This document shows, in pieces, positions 8,674-17,610 of a DNA stretch of 64,000 nucleotides. Origin of the DNA: Planotetraspora sp. A-T 1434 (GTDB lineage: Bacteria; Actinomycetota; Actinomycetes; Streptosporangiales; Streptosporangiaceae); assembly GCF_025420585.1 (NCBI RefSeq), contig NZ_JAOEGB010000030.1, positions 29,982 through 93,981 on the forward strand, in the 5' to 3' direction. Under the pieces are notes generated by a model. That model did not search any database. It worked only from the letters and a program-made list of their open reading frames with translations, and had not been told where the DNA came from. Every line of letters begins with the position of its first letter. The first letter of the stretch is position 1. Position numbers and translations under genes: made by a program.

Positions 8674-9417
8674 TCAGAGTCGGTGCGATTCGACGAGGCG
8701 GCGGAGGAATGCCTGCGTCTTCGGCCGATCCGGGTCGGACAGAATCTTCGCCGCGGGGCCTTCCTCGTATATCGCGCCGTCGGCGACGAAGCACACACGG
8801 GTGGCGACCTCGCGCGCGAAGCTCATCTCATGGGTCGCCAGCAGCATCGTCATTCCCTCGTTCGCGAGTTCGCGGACGATTTCCAGGACCTCGCCGACGA
8901 GTTCCGGATCGAGCGCGGAAGTGATCTCGTCGAGAAGAAGAGCCTGGGGGGACATGGCGAGCGTGCGGGCGATCGCCACGCGCTGCTGCTCGCCTCCCGA
9001 GAGCGCCTCGGGATACTTGTCGACCTTCTTCGACAGGCCGACGCGGGAGAGGAGCCGAAAGGCGATGTCTCGTGCCGCTCCCTTGTCTCTGCCCAGAACG
9101 CGCCGTTGAGCGACCATGACGTTTTCGATGGCCGTCATGTGCGGGAAAAGATTGAAATGCTGGAAGACCATGCCCACGCGGCGGCGCACGGCGTTCATGT
9201 CCACGATGGGACTCGACACCTCGAGGTCCCCGACGAAGACGGCTCCGGTCTGAATGGACTCCAGGCCGTTGACGCATCTGAGCATGGTGGACTTGCCGCA
9301 GCCGGATGGGCCGATGAGGCACACCACTTCGTGCTTGTCGACCCGGAGATTCAGGTCGTTCAGCACATTTATGGGCCCGTAGGTCTTTCCCACATGTTCA
9401 AGTCTGACGAATGACAT
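8674..9417 (-). CDS. Polar amino acid ABC transporter ATPase
   Basis: The 247-residue nucleotide-binding subunit has Walker A G-P-S-G-C-G-K-S-T near residue 36, the signature L-S-G-G-E-Q-Q-R, Walker B L-L-L-D-E-I-T-S-A-L-D and the switch histidine in L-A-T-H-E-M-S. The layout is that of GlnQ/HisP-type subunits of PAAT importers. It hydrolyses ATP at the inner membrane face to drive uptake through the permease encoded 4 nt upstream. It belongs to the first transcribed part of the operon, after the binding protein and permease. Substrate specificity cannot be read from this subunit; the downstream enzymes point to an amino acid or amine. Confidence 0.93.
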   Translation of the reverse strand: MSFVRLEHVGKTYGPINVLNDLNLRVDKHEVVCLIGPSGCGKSTMLRCVNGLESIQTGAVFVGDLEVSSPIVDMNAVRRRVGMVFQHFNLFPHMTAIENVMVAQRRVLGRDKGAARDIAFRLLSRVGLSKKVDKYPEALSGGEQQRVAIARTLAMSPQALLLDEITSALDPELVGEVLEIVRELANEGMTMLLATHEMSFAREVATRVCFVADGAIYEEGPAAKILSDPDRPKTQAFLRRLVESHRL

Positions 9418-9421
9418 TCAC

Positions 9422-10435
9422 TCACGCCTTTCCCTGGCGCTTACGCGCTGAGCGCATGATGATGTAGTCCGTGAGCCGTGACAGCGGCAGCGTGACGACA
9501 AGGAAGCACAGGGAGACCCCCACCAGGGGGCTCAGGTTGGACATGAAAGTGACCTGGATCCTCGCCGTCGTCAGGCCTTCGACCAGGCCGAGCACGGACA
9601 GCAGCGACGTGTCCTTGAGCACGGAGATGTACCAGTTGAGCAGCGAGGGCAGAGTCGACCGGATCGCTTGGGGCAAGATGATGTGGCGCATGGCGCCGAA
9701 ATATCCGAAGCCCAGGGAACGCGCCGCGGCGAGTTGCCCGCTCGGAATCGCGTCGATCGCTCCGCGGAAGATCTCGGCGACGTAGGCGCCGTAGACCACG
9801 ATGAGGGCTATGGCACCCGTTTGGTACAGCGACATGGTTGCGAAGAAGCCGATGCCGGTGGCGGGCAGTCCGAACCCGATCAGAAGGATCGTCAGAAGGC
9901 CGGGAAGCGCGCGGAACAGGTCGATATAGCCGACGACGATAAGTCGTATGGGGAGATATGCCCGGCCGGGCAGGGAGCGGCCCACCGCGAGAACAAGGCC
10001 CCAGATCACGATGCCGATCTCGGCCGTGATGGAGACGGTGAGGTTGCTGACAAAGGCGCCGGCGATGTCCGGGATGCTCTTGCTGAGGGCGTCGAGGTCG
10101 AAATACGCACGCAGCACGGCGTGATCGTTGAGCAGGAGAAACGCCGCGACCGCCACCACAATGAGGGTGGTGAGGGCCGCGCCGAACGCGTATGTGGCCC
10201 AATTCCGTGCCCTCAAGGCCTGCGCGACGGCGGGCTTCCCCTCCCGCACCGACCTGCGATATCTGACCGCGTTGACGAGGGAGACCAGCCCCACCGGCGG
10301 GAACAGCACCGTTGCCACGATCGGTGGAATCATGCTCGGGAATCCGTGCGGTGCGTTGTCGCCATCAGAATCAACCTGCCCGACGACCAACAGGCCGTCC
10401 GGCGACTGCGCCGGATTCTCAATGGTTTGATCCAT
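9422..10435 (-). CDS. Polar amino acid ABC transporter permease
   Basis: The membrane protein has about 337 residues. Hydrophobic segments begin near residue 30, and a PAAT/HisM-type permease core follows, with the conserved E-x-x-R-G-A-I and A-A-R-S-L-G-F segment that docks the ATPase. I start at the ATG at 10435, behind AGGGAAG at good spacing, not at 10471. The N-terminal extension of about 100 residues with extra hydrophobic stretches is longer than in minimal GlnP-type permeases and occurs in some actinobacterial members. It is co-transcribed with the binding protein upstream and the ATPase downstream. Confidence 0.9.
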   Translation of the reverse strand: MDQTIENPAQSPDGLLVVGQVDSDGDNAPHGFPSMIPPIVATVLFPPVGLVSLVNAVRYRRSVREGKPAVAQALRARNWATYAFGAALTTLIVVAVAAFLLLNDHAVLRAYFDLDALSKSIPDIAGAFVSNLTVSITAEIGIVIWGLVLAVGRSLPGRAYLPIRLIVVGYIDLFRALPGLLTILLIGFGLPATGIGFFATMSLYQTGAIALIVVYGAYVAEIFRGAIDAIPSGQLAAARSLGFGYFGAMRHIILPQAIRSTLPSLLNWYISVLKDTSLLSVLGLVEGLTTARIQVTFMSNLSPLVGVSLCFLVVTLPLSRLTDYIIMRSARKRQGKA

Positions 10436-10548
10436 GGTTCGCTTCCCTGCTCGGCGGGAGAGCGCGGCCATCCCGGGGGATGACGGCCGGGCTCTCCCGC
10501 GTGATCACTTCTTCGATGGCCGGCCGGAGCCGGCCGCAGAGGCCGGCA

Positions 10549-11391
10549 TCAGCCGAACGACGGGCATGTCGGCACGGAAGCCGGATCGACTCCACCGAGA
10601 GTGGGCAGGACGTTCTTTTCCTGCATCGCCTTGATGGTTCCGTCCGCCTGGTACTTCTTCAGCAGGTCCTGAACCTTGGGGAAGACCGCTGCGCCCTTGT
10701 TGAGAATCCAGGCGTATTGGCTTTCCTCGGGCAGTTGGCAGGCGGCCTGCATTCCGGAGTATTTGGGGGTCTGCATCTTGGAAAGGATCGTCGGCAGGTT
10801 GCCGAGGGCGCCGTCGATGCGGCCGTCCATCACCGCGTCGTACTTCTGCTGGTCCTCGTCGAAGCCCAGAGGCTTGACGTTGGGCTTGATCACGTTGTTG
10901 ATGTATTGGGACGTGTCGCAGGCTCCGCAGGAGCCCAGCTTCAGCCCTCGGATCTTGTCGGCGGTGCTCGCGTCAACGCCCTTCTTGGTGGCGATCGCGA
11001 TGTGGTCGGACCAGATCGGAGTGGTCATATCAAATTTCTTGACGCGCTCCGGAAGGATCGAGAACGTGTCGGCTGAAATGTCGTAGTTCTTCGCCTGGCC
11101 GCCGATCATGGCCGTGAAGTCGATCTTGTTGTATTCGACCTTGAGGCCGAGGTCCTTGCCGATCTTCTGAGTCAGGTCGACGAAGTAGCCGCCCGTCGGG
11201 GCGGTGGGGTCGCTGCCTTCGATGAAGCCGGGGTAAGGGAAGTCCGCGAAAACCACGGTCAGCACGCCGGGCTTGACGGTTTCGATTCCGGACTTGTTTC
11301 CGGCGGCCGGGTCGGAGCTTCCGCATGCCGCCGTGGTGAGGGCAGTGAGGAACACCGCGCCGATGGCCAGAGAAATGCGCTTCGTGGTCAT
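10549..11391 (-). CDS. Extracellular solute-binding lipoprotein of the PAAT ABC importer
   Basis: The protein of about 280 residues starts at ATG 11391 behind GGAAAGG. A lipoprotein signal ends in T-T-A-A-C with the lipidated cysteine at residue 23, so it is membrane-anchored on the outer face. The rest is a family 3 periplasmic-binding-protein fold, with the typical G-Y-F-V-D-L and Y-D-I-S-A-D-T-F-S-I motifs. A G-S-C-G-A-C segment in the second lobe is unusual. It is the first gene of the operon and captures the substrate that the downstream enzymes probably degrade. In-frame codons upstream of 11391 contain no signal-peptide features and were excluded. Confidence 0.9.
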   Translation of the reverse strand: MTTKRISLAIGAVFLTALTTAACGSSDPAAGNKSGIETVKPGVLTVVFADFPYPGFIEGSDPTAPTGGYFVDLTQKIGKDLGLKVEYNKIDFTAMIGGQAKNYDISADTFSILPERVKKFDMTTPIWSDHIAIATKKGVDASTADKIRGLKLGSCGACDTSQYINNVIKPNVKPLGFDEDQQKYDAVMDGRIDGALGNLPTILSKMQTPKYSGMQAACQLPEESQYAWILNKGAAVFPKVQDLLKKYQADGTIKAMQEKNVLPTLGGVDPASVPTCPSFG

Positions 11392-12061
11392 CGCTTGCCT
11401 TTCCATGCTTCCCGGCGTGGTATCCCAGTTTGGGTGTTCCACTCCGGACCGGGGGGTCGCGCTTTTTCGGGGTGCTGCAACAAGTGATAGACCGTTGTGC
11501 TGTCGAATTTCCATCCGCCGCGGCTGAGGGCAATCACTGTGCTGCGAGTCTCACGGGCGCCGGATGCAGTGTCCAGACGATAAGCGCGCGCCAATATTGC
11601 GCTGAGGATTAGCGATGCTAACCGCTGTATTCTGGATCTTGGCGCGGCCGGTTGAAGTGTTCGGCTGTGGGATTGATTTCGCGCCCCGGCCGGCGTGGAG
11701 GCCCGTCAGGCGCGCCGGGCGGGCGGAGGTTCCACAGGCCCCCGGCGTCGCCTGGATCGGCTCACGGGCCTCCTGTCCGGGACCCAGGATCCGCCTCTCG
11801 GCCGGCGTCGGCGGGCACGGGGTCTCCGACCCCGGCAGAACCGAGATCCAACCTGACGGCAGTGCGGCCGGCAACTTGCCTCTTGACTCACCGTGCCCGG
11901 CCAGCTTTAAATTCAGACCATAAAATAAATAAGAAACCTTCCTGTCAGTATCGGGGCCGCCCGTCGCGGGCTGCGGGAAGGCGGACCAAGGGAGGTTCTC
12001 AAGCCCTTAATTCGGAGGTTAGTTCAAGTCAAGCCTCTCTCGGAGAAAGAGACACGCCCCC
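11392..12061. other. Divergent intergenic region between the importer operon and the chitinase
   Basis: About 670 nt without a supported gene. It should hold promoters for both the minus-strand importer operon and the plus-strand chitinase. I see a 13-bp dyad at 11609-11621. I looked for the 12-bp direct repeats found before Streptomyces chitinase genes and did not find them. The chitinase Shine-Dalgarno is weak, with a GGAG about 18 nt before the ATG. Confidence 0.6.
11609..11621. promoter_or_regulatory. 13-bp dyad TTAGC-N3-GCTAA, possible LysR or other operator
   Basis: TTAGCGATGCTAA is a perfect inverted repeat that also fits the T-N11-A pattern of LysR-type boxes. It lies 218 nt upstream of the binding-protein start, in the only region that can hold the operon promoter. 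Binding by the LysR protein encoded at 964 is a guess. Confidence 0.35.
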
Positions 12062-13441
12062 ATGAAATCGCAACGCTCCGGCCGCCACCTGCGTCTCCTC
12101 GTGGGCGCGCTGGTGGCCGCCCTGTCCCTCGTCGCGACCGGCGTCGTCCCCGCGTGGGCGGCCACCGGAGAGATCACCGGCTACGGCGGCAAGTGCGTCG
12201 ACGTGGCCGCCGCCAGCAGCGCCAACGGGACCCAGGTGCAGCTCTACACCTGCAACGGCACCGGCGCCCAGCAGTGGACCGTGGGCACCGACGGCACCAT
12301 CCGGGCGCTCGGCAAGTGCCTGGACGTGGCCGCCGCCAGCAGCGCCAACGGCACGAAGGTGCAGATCTGGGACTGCAACGGCACGGCGGCGCAGAACTGG
12401 ACGGCCGGCTCCGATGGCACGCTGCGCGCTCTCGGCAAATGCCTGGACGCCACCGGACCCAGCTCGGCCGACGGAACCCCGCTCCAAATCTGGGACTGCT
12501 TCGCCGGCGCCAACCAGCGGTGGACGCTGCCCAGCGGCACGACCCCGCCGCCGCCACCCCCGCCCGGCAAGATGCCCGGCGCGCCGTACCTCTACATGGG
12601 CTGGGGCAGCCCGCCCAGCGCCACCTCGGTGATGAGCGCCACCGGGATCAAGTCCTTCACCATGGCGTTCATCCTCTCCGGGGGCGGCTGCACGCCGATG
12701 TGGGACGGCTCCCGCCCGCTCACCGGGGGCGTGGACGCGCAGACGATCTCGTCGATCAAGGGGGCGGGCGGCAGCGTCCAGGTCTCCTTCGGCGGCTGGT
12801 CGGGCAACAAGCTCGGCCCGAACTGTTCGTCGTCCTCCGCCTTCGCCGGCGCGGTGCAGCAGGTCATCAACGCCGTCGGCCCCGCCGTGGTGGACTTCGA
12901 CATCGAGAACACCGACGAGTTCCAGAACTACACGGTCCAGGACCGCATCCTGGGCGGCCTGAAGATCGTCAAGCAGAACAACCCCAACGTCAAGGTCGCC
13001 CTCACCTTCGGCACGACCACCAGCGGGCCTGACGGCGACGGCACCCGGCTGATCAACCAGTCCCGGGCGCTCGGCGTGCCCATCGACAACTACACGATCA
13101 TGCCGTTCGACTTCGGCGGCGGCGCGAACATGTACCAGAGCACGGTCAACGCGGCCGAGGGCCTGAAGACCGCGCTCAAGAACGCGTGGGGCTGGACCGA
13201 CGCCCAGGCGTACGCGCACATGGGCATCTCGGGCATGAACGGCGTGTCCGACCAGAACGAGATCACGACCCAGTCCACCTGGACGCAGATCCGTGACTGG
13301 GCCAACTCCAAGGGCCTCACCCGCCTGGCGTTCTGGTCGGTCAACCGCGACCGTCCGTGCGCGGGCGGCGGCCTTCAGGAGACCTGCAGCGGCCTGTCCG
13401 GTAACAACTGGGACTTCACCCGCATAACCGCCGGTTTCTAA
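12062..13441 (+). CDS. Secreted chitinase: CBM13 (ricin-B-like) plus GH18
   Basis: The 459-residue enzyme has a Sec signal peptide ending in P-A-W-A near residue 34. A ricin-type beta-trefoil (about residues 35-160) contains three sugar-binding repeats ending in Q-Q-W, Q-N-W and Q-R-W. A proline-rich linker (six to seven Pro near 165) leads into a GH18 barrel from about residue 175. The GH18 catalytic motif reads D278-F-D-I-E282, with E282 the expected acid/base. The enzyme would hydrolyse chitin outside the cell, and the lectin module helps it bind polysaccharide. The product stops just before a strong terminator, so the gene is monocistronic. The D-F-D-I-E form is that of short actinobacterial GH18 enzymes. 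Confidence 0.95.
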   Translation: MKSQRSGRHLRLLVGALVAALSLVATGVVPAWAATGEITGYGGKCVDVAAASSANGTQVQLYTCNGTGAQQWTVGTDGTIRALGKCLDVAAASSANGTKVQIWDCNGTAAQNWTAGSDGTLRALGKCLDATGPSSADGTPLQIWDCFAGANQRWTLPSGTTPPPPPPPGKMPGAPYLYMGWGSPPSATSVMSATGIKSFTMAFILSGGGCTPMWDGSRPLTGGVDAQTISSIKGAGGSVQVSFGGWSGNKLGPNCSSSSAFAGAVQQVINAVGPAVVDFDIENTDEFQNYTVQDRILGGLKIVKQNNPNVKVALTFGTTTSGPDGDGTRLINQSRALGVPIDNYTIMPFDFGGGANMYQSTVNAAEGLKTALKNAWGWTDAQAYAHMGISGMNGVSDQNEITTQSTWTQIRDWANSKGLTRLAFWSVNRDRPCAGGGLQETCSGLSGNNWDFTRITAGF

Positions 13442-13457
13442 TCAGCTCGTCGTAGCA

Positions 13458-13489
13458 GCCCGGCCACCGTCACGAGGCGGTGGCCGGGC
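13458..13489 (+). terminator. Rho-independent-type terminator of the chitinase gene
   Basis: A perfect 12-bp stem (GCCCGGCCACCG paired with CGGTGGCCGGGC) around an 8-nt loop begins 16 nt after the chitinase stop. It lacks a U tract, as is common in actinomycetes. It may also serve the ALDH gene converging from the right. Confidence 0.8.
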
Positions 13490-13526
13490 GTGCGTGGCGT
13501 GCGTGGCGGGCGGGTGCGACGGCCGG

Positions 13527-14984
13527 TCACTCCGTCGCGGCGGCGGTGGGCTGCTGGGCGGCCGTGGGCGCGATCCAGACGCTTCGCACGTTGGTGAACT
13601 CCCGGACGCCGGCCGCCCCCAACTCCCGGCCGTACCCGCTGCGCTTGATGCCGCCGAACGGCACCCGCGGGTCGGAGGAGACGAACGAGTTCACGAACAG
13701 GCACCCGGACTCGATCCGGCCACCCACCGCGAGGGCGTGCTCGACGTCCCGGCTCCAGACGCTGGCCGCCAGGCCGTACTCCGTGTCGTTCGCCACGGCG
13801 ATGGCCTCCTCATCGTCCTGGACGCGGATCAGGGCGGCGACGGGGCCGAAGGTCTCCTCGGAGAAGACCGGCATGTCCCGAGTGACGTTGGTCAGGACCG
13901 TCGGCGCGAAGAAGTTGCCTTCGCGGTCGATCCGCTCGCCGCCGCACAGCACCTTCGCGCCCTGCGCGACGGACTCCCGCACCTGGTGCTCTAGGTGGTC
14001 CAGGAGGTCCGCGCGGGCGAGCGGCCCCACGCTCGTGCCTTCGGCCGTGGGGTCGCCGACGGTCGCGGCGGCGATGGCGTCGACGAAGAGGCGCTCGAAC
14101 TCGTCGGCGACATCCGCGTGCACGATCACCCGCTTGGCCGCGATGCACGTCTGACCGGCGCACATCAGACGGGACTTCGCCGCGTGAACGGCGGCCGTCC
14201 GCAGGTCCGCGTCCGCGAGCACCACGAACGGGTCGGAGCCGCCGAGTTCGAGCACGCTCTTCTTCAGCGCCTTTCCGGCCGCTGCCGCCACGTGGCCGCC
14301 CGCACGGGTCGACCCGGTGAGGGTCACGGCGGCGATCCTGCTGTCGGCGATGAGGCGGTCGGCCACGGCCGGGACGTCGCTCTCGTGCACGACGAGCGTG
14401 CGCAGCACCCCGCGCGGCAGCTCCGCCGTGAAGACCTCCTCGATCGCGAGGGCAGAGCCCGTGACGTTCGGCGAGTGCTTCAGCAGCACGGTGTTGCCCG
14501 CCAGCATCGCCGGCACGGCGAACCGGAAGAGCTGCCAGAACGGGAAGTTCCACGGCATCACGGCCAGCACGACGCCCAGCGGTTCGTAGACGATGTAGCT
14601 GGATTCCGCCGCGGTCTCGATGTGCTCGGGCTTCAGGAGCTCGGCTCCCGACGTGGCGTACTGGTCACACTGCCAGGCGCACTTGTCGATCTCCGCCAGC
14701 GCCTCGGGCAGCGGTTTGCCCATCTCCGCGGTGATGAGCCGGGCGAGCTCCTCCCGCCGCGACCGGAGAACGCCCCCGACCGCGCCGAGACGCCTCGCCC
14801 GCTCCTCGACGGCGACACCGCGCCACGCACGCGCCGCGCCGTACGCGTCGGCCAGCGCCTGGTCGATCTGCTCCTCGGAGAACGCCGGATACGAGCGCAG
14901 AGGGCGCCCGGTGGACGGGTTGACGGTGTCGATGGTGCGGGTCTGGATGGGGGTCTCGGTGCGGCCCTGGGTCTCGCTGGTCAT
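13527..14984 (-). CDS. NAD(P)-dependent aldehyde dehydrogenase, succinate-semialdehyde dehydrogenase type
   Basis: The 485-residue cytosolic ALDH has [15 protein letters not shown] with the general-base glutamate, and the catalytic cysteine in C-A-G-Q-T-C. It ends with the family's [12 protein letters not shown]. It fits the GabD/Sad subgroup, but the true aldehyde is unknown. The ATG at 14984 has AAGGA 6 nt upstream. It lies downstream of the small-subunit and GMC genes on the same strand, so the three probably form an operon: the GMC enzyme oxidises an alcohol or sugar and this enzyme takes the aldehyde to the acid. A gap of 74 nt separates it from the small subunit. Confidence 0.9.
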   Translation of the reverse strand: MTSETQGRTETPIQTRTIDTVNPSTGRPLRSYPAFSEEQIDQALADAYGAARAWRGVAVEERARRLGAVGGVLRSRREELARLITAEMGKPLPEALAEIDKCAWQCDQYATSGAELLKPEHIETAAESSYIVYEPLGVVLAVMPWNFPFWQLFRFAVPAMLAGNTVLLKHSPNVTGSALAIEEVFTAELPRGVLRTLVVHESDVPAVADRLIADSRIAAVTLTGSTRAGGHVAAAAGKALKKSVLELGGSDPFVVLADADLRTAAVHAAKSRLMCAGQTCIAAKRVIVHADVADEFERLFVDAIAAATVGDPTAEGTSVGPLARADLLDHLEHQVRESVAQGAKVLCGGERIDREGNFFAPTVLTNVTRDMPVFSEETFGPVAALIRVQDDEEAIAVANDTEYGLAASVWSRDVEHALAVGGRIESGCLFVNSFVSSDPRVPFGGIKRSGYGRELGAAGVREFTNVRSVWIAPTAAQQPTAAATE

Positions 14985-15058
14985 ATCAGTCCTTGCCGGG
15001 TTGTCGGTACCGCGGTGCAGTTGAAGGGAGTGCGGTCAAAGGGAGCGCGGTGAGGGCA

Positions 15059-15511
15059 CTAGGCCTCGCGGTAGCGCGGGCCGCGCTCGATCACGCGCGA
15101 CAGCAGCTCCTCGTCGATGTCCTCGGCGATGCCGACGACGTGCGGCTGCTGGCCGGTGTACCCGAGCAGCCCGCGGACACGCGGGTTGGTGTAGTAGCCC
15201 CCGGCCACGATGAGGCAGAGGGCGTCGTGGGCGGTGGGGTCGAGCGCCCGGAGTTCGGCCATGACCTCCGGCGGATCGGTGTCGACGGTGAGCGTCCATG
15301 CGCGCAGCAGATGGTGGGTCAGGTCCGGCCGGCTCCTGAGCACCACGTCGAGCTGGCGGGCGGCGACGCCCGCGTCACTCGCGGCGGGCATGGTCTCCGA
15401 CGCGGGGATCAGCAGGTCGGCGACGCGCCGCAGCCAGTCACGGCACTCGTCCGGTACGGCCGGCTCGTCGGCGGGGCCGGCGACGTCGACGGAAACCGCC
15501 TGTGTGGTCAT
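15059..15511 (-). CDS. Gluconate 2-dehydrogenase subunit 3-like small protein
   Basis: About 150 residues, mostly helical, with a segment D-L-L-I-P-A-S near the N-terminus and a C-terminal L-G-Y-T-G-Q-Q-P that resemble the small subunit of membrane-type GMC dehydrogenases. I start at 15511 because GGAGG lies 8 nt upstream. No twin-arginine signal is evident, unlike many family members. The gene follows the GMC gene with 29 nt between them, which supports a two-subunit complex in which this protein stabilises the catalytic subunit. The assignment rests on context plus weak family resemblance. Confidence 0.65.
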   Translation of the reverse strand: MTTQAVSVDVAGPADEPAVPDECRDWLRRVADLLIPASETMPAASDAGVAARQLDVVLRSRPDLTHHLLRAWTLTVDTDPPEVMAELRALDPTAHDALCLIVAGGYYTNPRVRGLLGYTGQQPHVVGIAEDIDEELLSRVIERGPRYREA

Positions 15512-15540
15512 TTCCGCAGCCTCCTTCACTCGTCCCGCCA

Positions 15541-17145
15541 TCAGGCGGGGATCCGCTGCTGCCTGCGGTTGGCGACCAGGTGCTCGGCCGACCGCAGGGC
15601 GAGCGCCACGATGGTGCTCGTCGGGTTCACGCCACCCGACGTGACGAACACGCTGCCGTCCATCACGTAGAGGTTCGGCACGTCATGGCTCCGGCCGAAC
15701 TCGTCGACCACGGAGGTCGCGGGGTCGGCGCCCATCCGGGCCGTGCCGAGGAGGTGCCAGCCGGAGTAGCGCATCAGCGACTCCGTGGCGATGTCATAGG
15801 CGCCTGCCTCGCGCAGCGACTCGGTGGCGCGCGCGATGTGGAAGTCCAGCAGCCGCCGCGAGTTCGCGCCGACCTTGTAGGTGATCTTCGGTGCCGGGAT
15901 GCCGGAGGAGTCGGTGAGGGACGAGTCGAGCTCGACGGCGTTCGACTCGTCCGGCAGGTCCTCGCCGAAGATGCCCCAGCTGATCGTCCGGCCGAGGTGG
16001 CGGCGCACGTGCTCGTGGTGCTCCGGCCCCCACGCGTCCTCGCCGGCTCGCGTGGGCAGTGCGGCGTTCAGCGGCCCACCCGTCGGCGCGAGGCTCCACT
16101 TGGCGCCCCGTACGAAGTCGCGGTCCGGGTCGGTCTCGTAGAACTCGTAGCAAGTGATCTTGGCTCCGACATGCCCGTTCCAGCTGGCCATGTCGTCGTC
16201 GAAGTAGCCCATGACGTTGGCGAAGGGGTGCACCATCAGCCGCCGCCCCACCAGGCCGCTGGAGTTGGCCAGGCCCTGCGGGTGAAGCGGCGACGCGGAG
16301 TTGAGCAGGATCCGGGGCGTGCCGACCGCGTTGGCGGCCAGGATGACGACGTCGGCGCGCGCGATGTCCCACGACCCGTCGGGACGGACGAACTCCGCGC
16401 CGGTCGCCAGGCCCTGGCGCGAGACGAGGATGCGGGCCACCCTCGCCTCCGTGATGAGCCGGGCGCCCTTGCCGATGGCGGCCGGCCAGTGGGTCAGGTC
16501 GGTAGACGCCTTGGCTCCTTCGGGACAGCCCTGCATGCATGCGCCGTACTGGACGCACGGCCGGCGTCCGGCGTAGGGAGCCGACAGTACGGCCTGCGCC
16601 GCCGGCCACCAGTGCCAGCCGAGCCGGTCGTGCGCGCGGGCCATCCGCAGCCCGGTCTGGCCGATGGGCAGGGGCGGCAGCGGCGGTTCCGCCCCGTCCG
16701 GGTAGGCCGGGTCGCCGCCGGCACCGGAGACCCCGAAGGCCACGTCGGTGCGCTCGTAATAGGGCCGCAGGTCCGCGTAGCGCAGCGGCCAGTCGTCGGC
16801 GACGCCGTCCAGCGACCGGACCCGGAAGTCGGACGGCAGGAGCCGGGGCCAGTCCGCCGCATAGAGGGTCATGCTGCCGCCGACACCGGCGTACATGAGC
16901 GGCACGATGTCGGAGTCGCCGTCGTCGATCGGGTAGTCGCCGGCGTTCCGCCGTACGTTCGGGCTGCCCGACCACTGTTTGCGGGCCTCGAGTTCGTAGG
17001 TGACCCGTTGCGCGGGGAACTCGGCCCGGTCGGGCCACGTGCCCTGTTCGAGGCACAGCACATCGAAACCCGCGTCCGCGAGCGCGGTGGCCGCGACACC
17101 GCCCGACGCCCCGGCACCGATGATCAGAACCTCGGCCTGTTCCAT
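15541..17145 (-). CDS. GMC-family FAD oxidoreductase
   Basis: The flavoprotein has about 534 residues, beginning near its ADP-binding motif G-A-G-A-S-G-G. Its C-terminal GMC domain carries the active-site histidine in G-W-H-L-L-G-T-A-R-M-G and the paired asparagine in N-P-T-S-T. GMC enzymes oxidise alcohols, sugars or polyols to carbonyls. The start at 17145 is supported by GGAAGAGGA a few bases upstream; the 20 codons before it lack such a signal. A C-x-Q-Y-G-A-C-M-Q-G-C-P stretch near residue 200 is the cysteine-rich loop seen in choline-dehydrogenase and gluconate-dehydrogenase relatives. It is first in an operon with the small subunit and the ALDH. Confidence 0.92.
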   Translation of the reverse strand: MEQAEVLIIGAGASGGVAATALADAGFDVLCLEQGTWPDRAEFPAQRVTYELEARKQWSGSPNVRRNAGDYPIDDGDSDIVPLMYAGVGGSMTLYAADWPRLLPSDFRVRSLDGVADDWPLRYADLRPYYERTDVAFGVSGAGGDPAYPDGAEPPLPPLPIGQTGLRMARAHDRLGWHWWPAAQAVLSAPYAGRRPCVQYGACMQGCPEGAKASTDLTHWPAAIGKGARLITEARVARILVSRQGLATGAEFVRPDGSWDIARADVVILAANAVGTPRILLNSASPLHPQGLANSSGLVGRRLMVHPFANVMGYFDDDMASWNGHVGAKITCYEFYETDPDRDFVRGAKWSLAPTGGPLNAALPTRAGEDAWGPEHHEHVRRHLGRTISWGIFGEDLPDESNAVELDSSLTDSSGIPAPKITYKVGANSRRLLDFHIARATESLREAGAYDIATESLMRYSGWHLLGTARMGADPATSVVDEFGRSHDVPNLYVMDGSVFVTSGGVNPTSTIVALALRSAEHLVANRRQQRIPA

Positions 17146-17341
17146 GCTGTCCTCTTCCGCGCTGCCTCGGAAACCGCTTTCCCGCCACCATATGAAAGCG
17201 CCCAAACGGTGGCAAGGAGGTGATCCCCACCGCTCCCCGGCGCCGGGTCAGCTCCGCGCGGAACCTCTCCGTCGCGCCGTGGTTCTCCGTCTACCGCATG
17301 CACCGCAGAGGGCTGTAGAGGGCTGTAAAGAAAGGCGAGGG

Positions 17342-17512
17342 ATGTCCGCACCACTTGGGTTCGCGATGGACACGTTCGGGGATGTCACCGTCGGCGCGGA
17401 CGGGAACCGCTTGCCGTACGCGCAGGTGATCCGCAATGTCGTCGAGGAGGCCGTGCTCGCCGACCGCGTGGGGATTCTGGCCGAGACCCCGGCCGCCGCG
17501 CCGACCGCCTGA
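17342..17512 (+). pseudogene. Truncated luciferase-like monooxygenase remnant (N-terminal ~45 residues)
   Basis: A 56-codon frame starts at ATG 17342. Its first 45 or so residues match the start of LLM-class flavin monooxygenases (G-F-A-M-D-T-F-G-D-V, then L-P-Y-A-Q-V-I-R-N-V-V-E-E-A). The reading then changes to a short alanine/proline-rich tail and stops, whereas intact relatives run beyond 300 residues. The simplest reading is an internal deletion that removed the body of the gene. A bona fide short peptide is less likely. It lies isolated between the GMC and ABC-F genes. Confidence 0.65.
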
Positions 17513-17610
17513 AGCGTCGACGACCGCAACCAGGAGGCGGTCGCCACGCTGTCAGCTGACGGCCGGGCGTCGAAGACGCCTCCGGCATCCGCCCTGAACG
17601 GCTGAGCGCC

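Noticed and set aside
12029..13219. Long minus-strand open frame opposite the chitinase gene
   Set aside because: It is a mirror of the plus-strand gene caused by GC-rich codon bias; its product is Arg/Gly/Ala-rich without recognisable domains, while the plus strand has full CBM13 and GH18 motifs.
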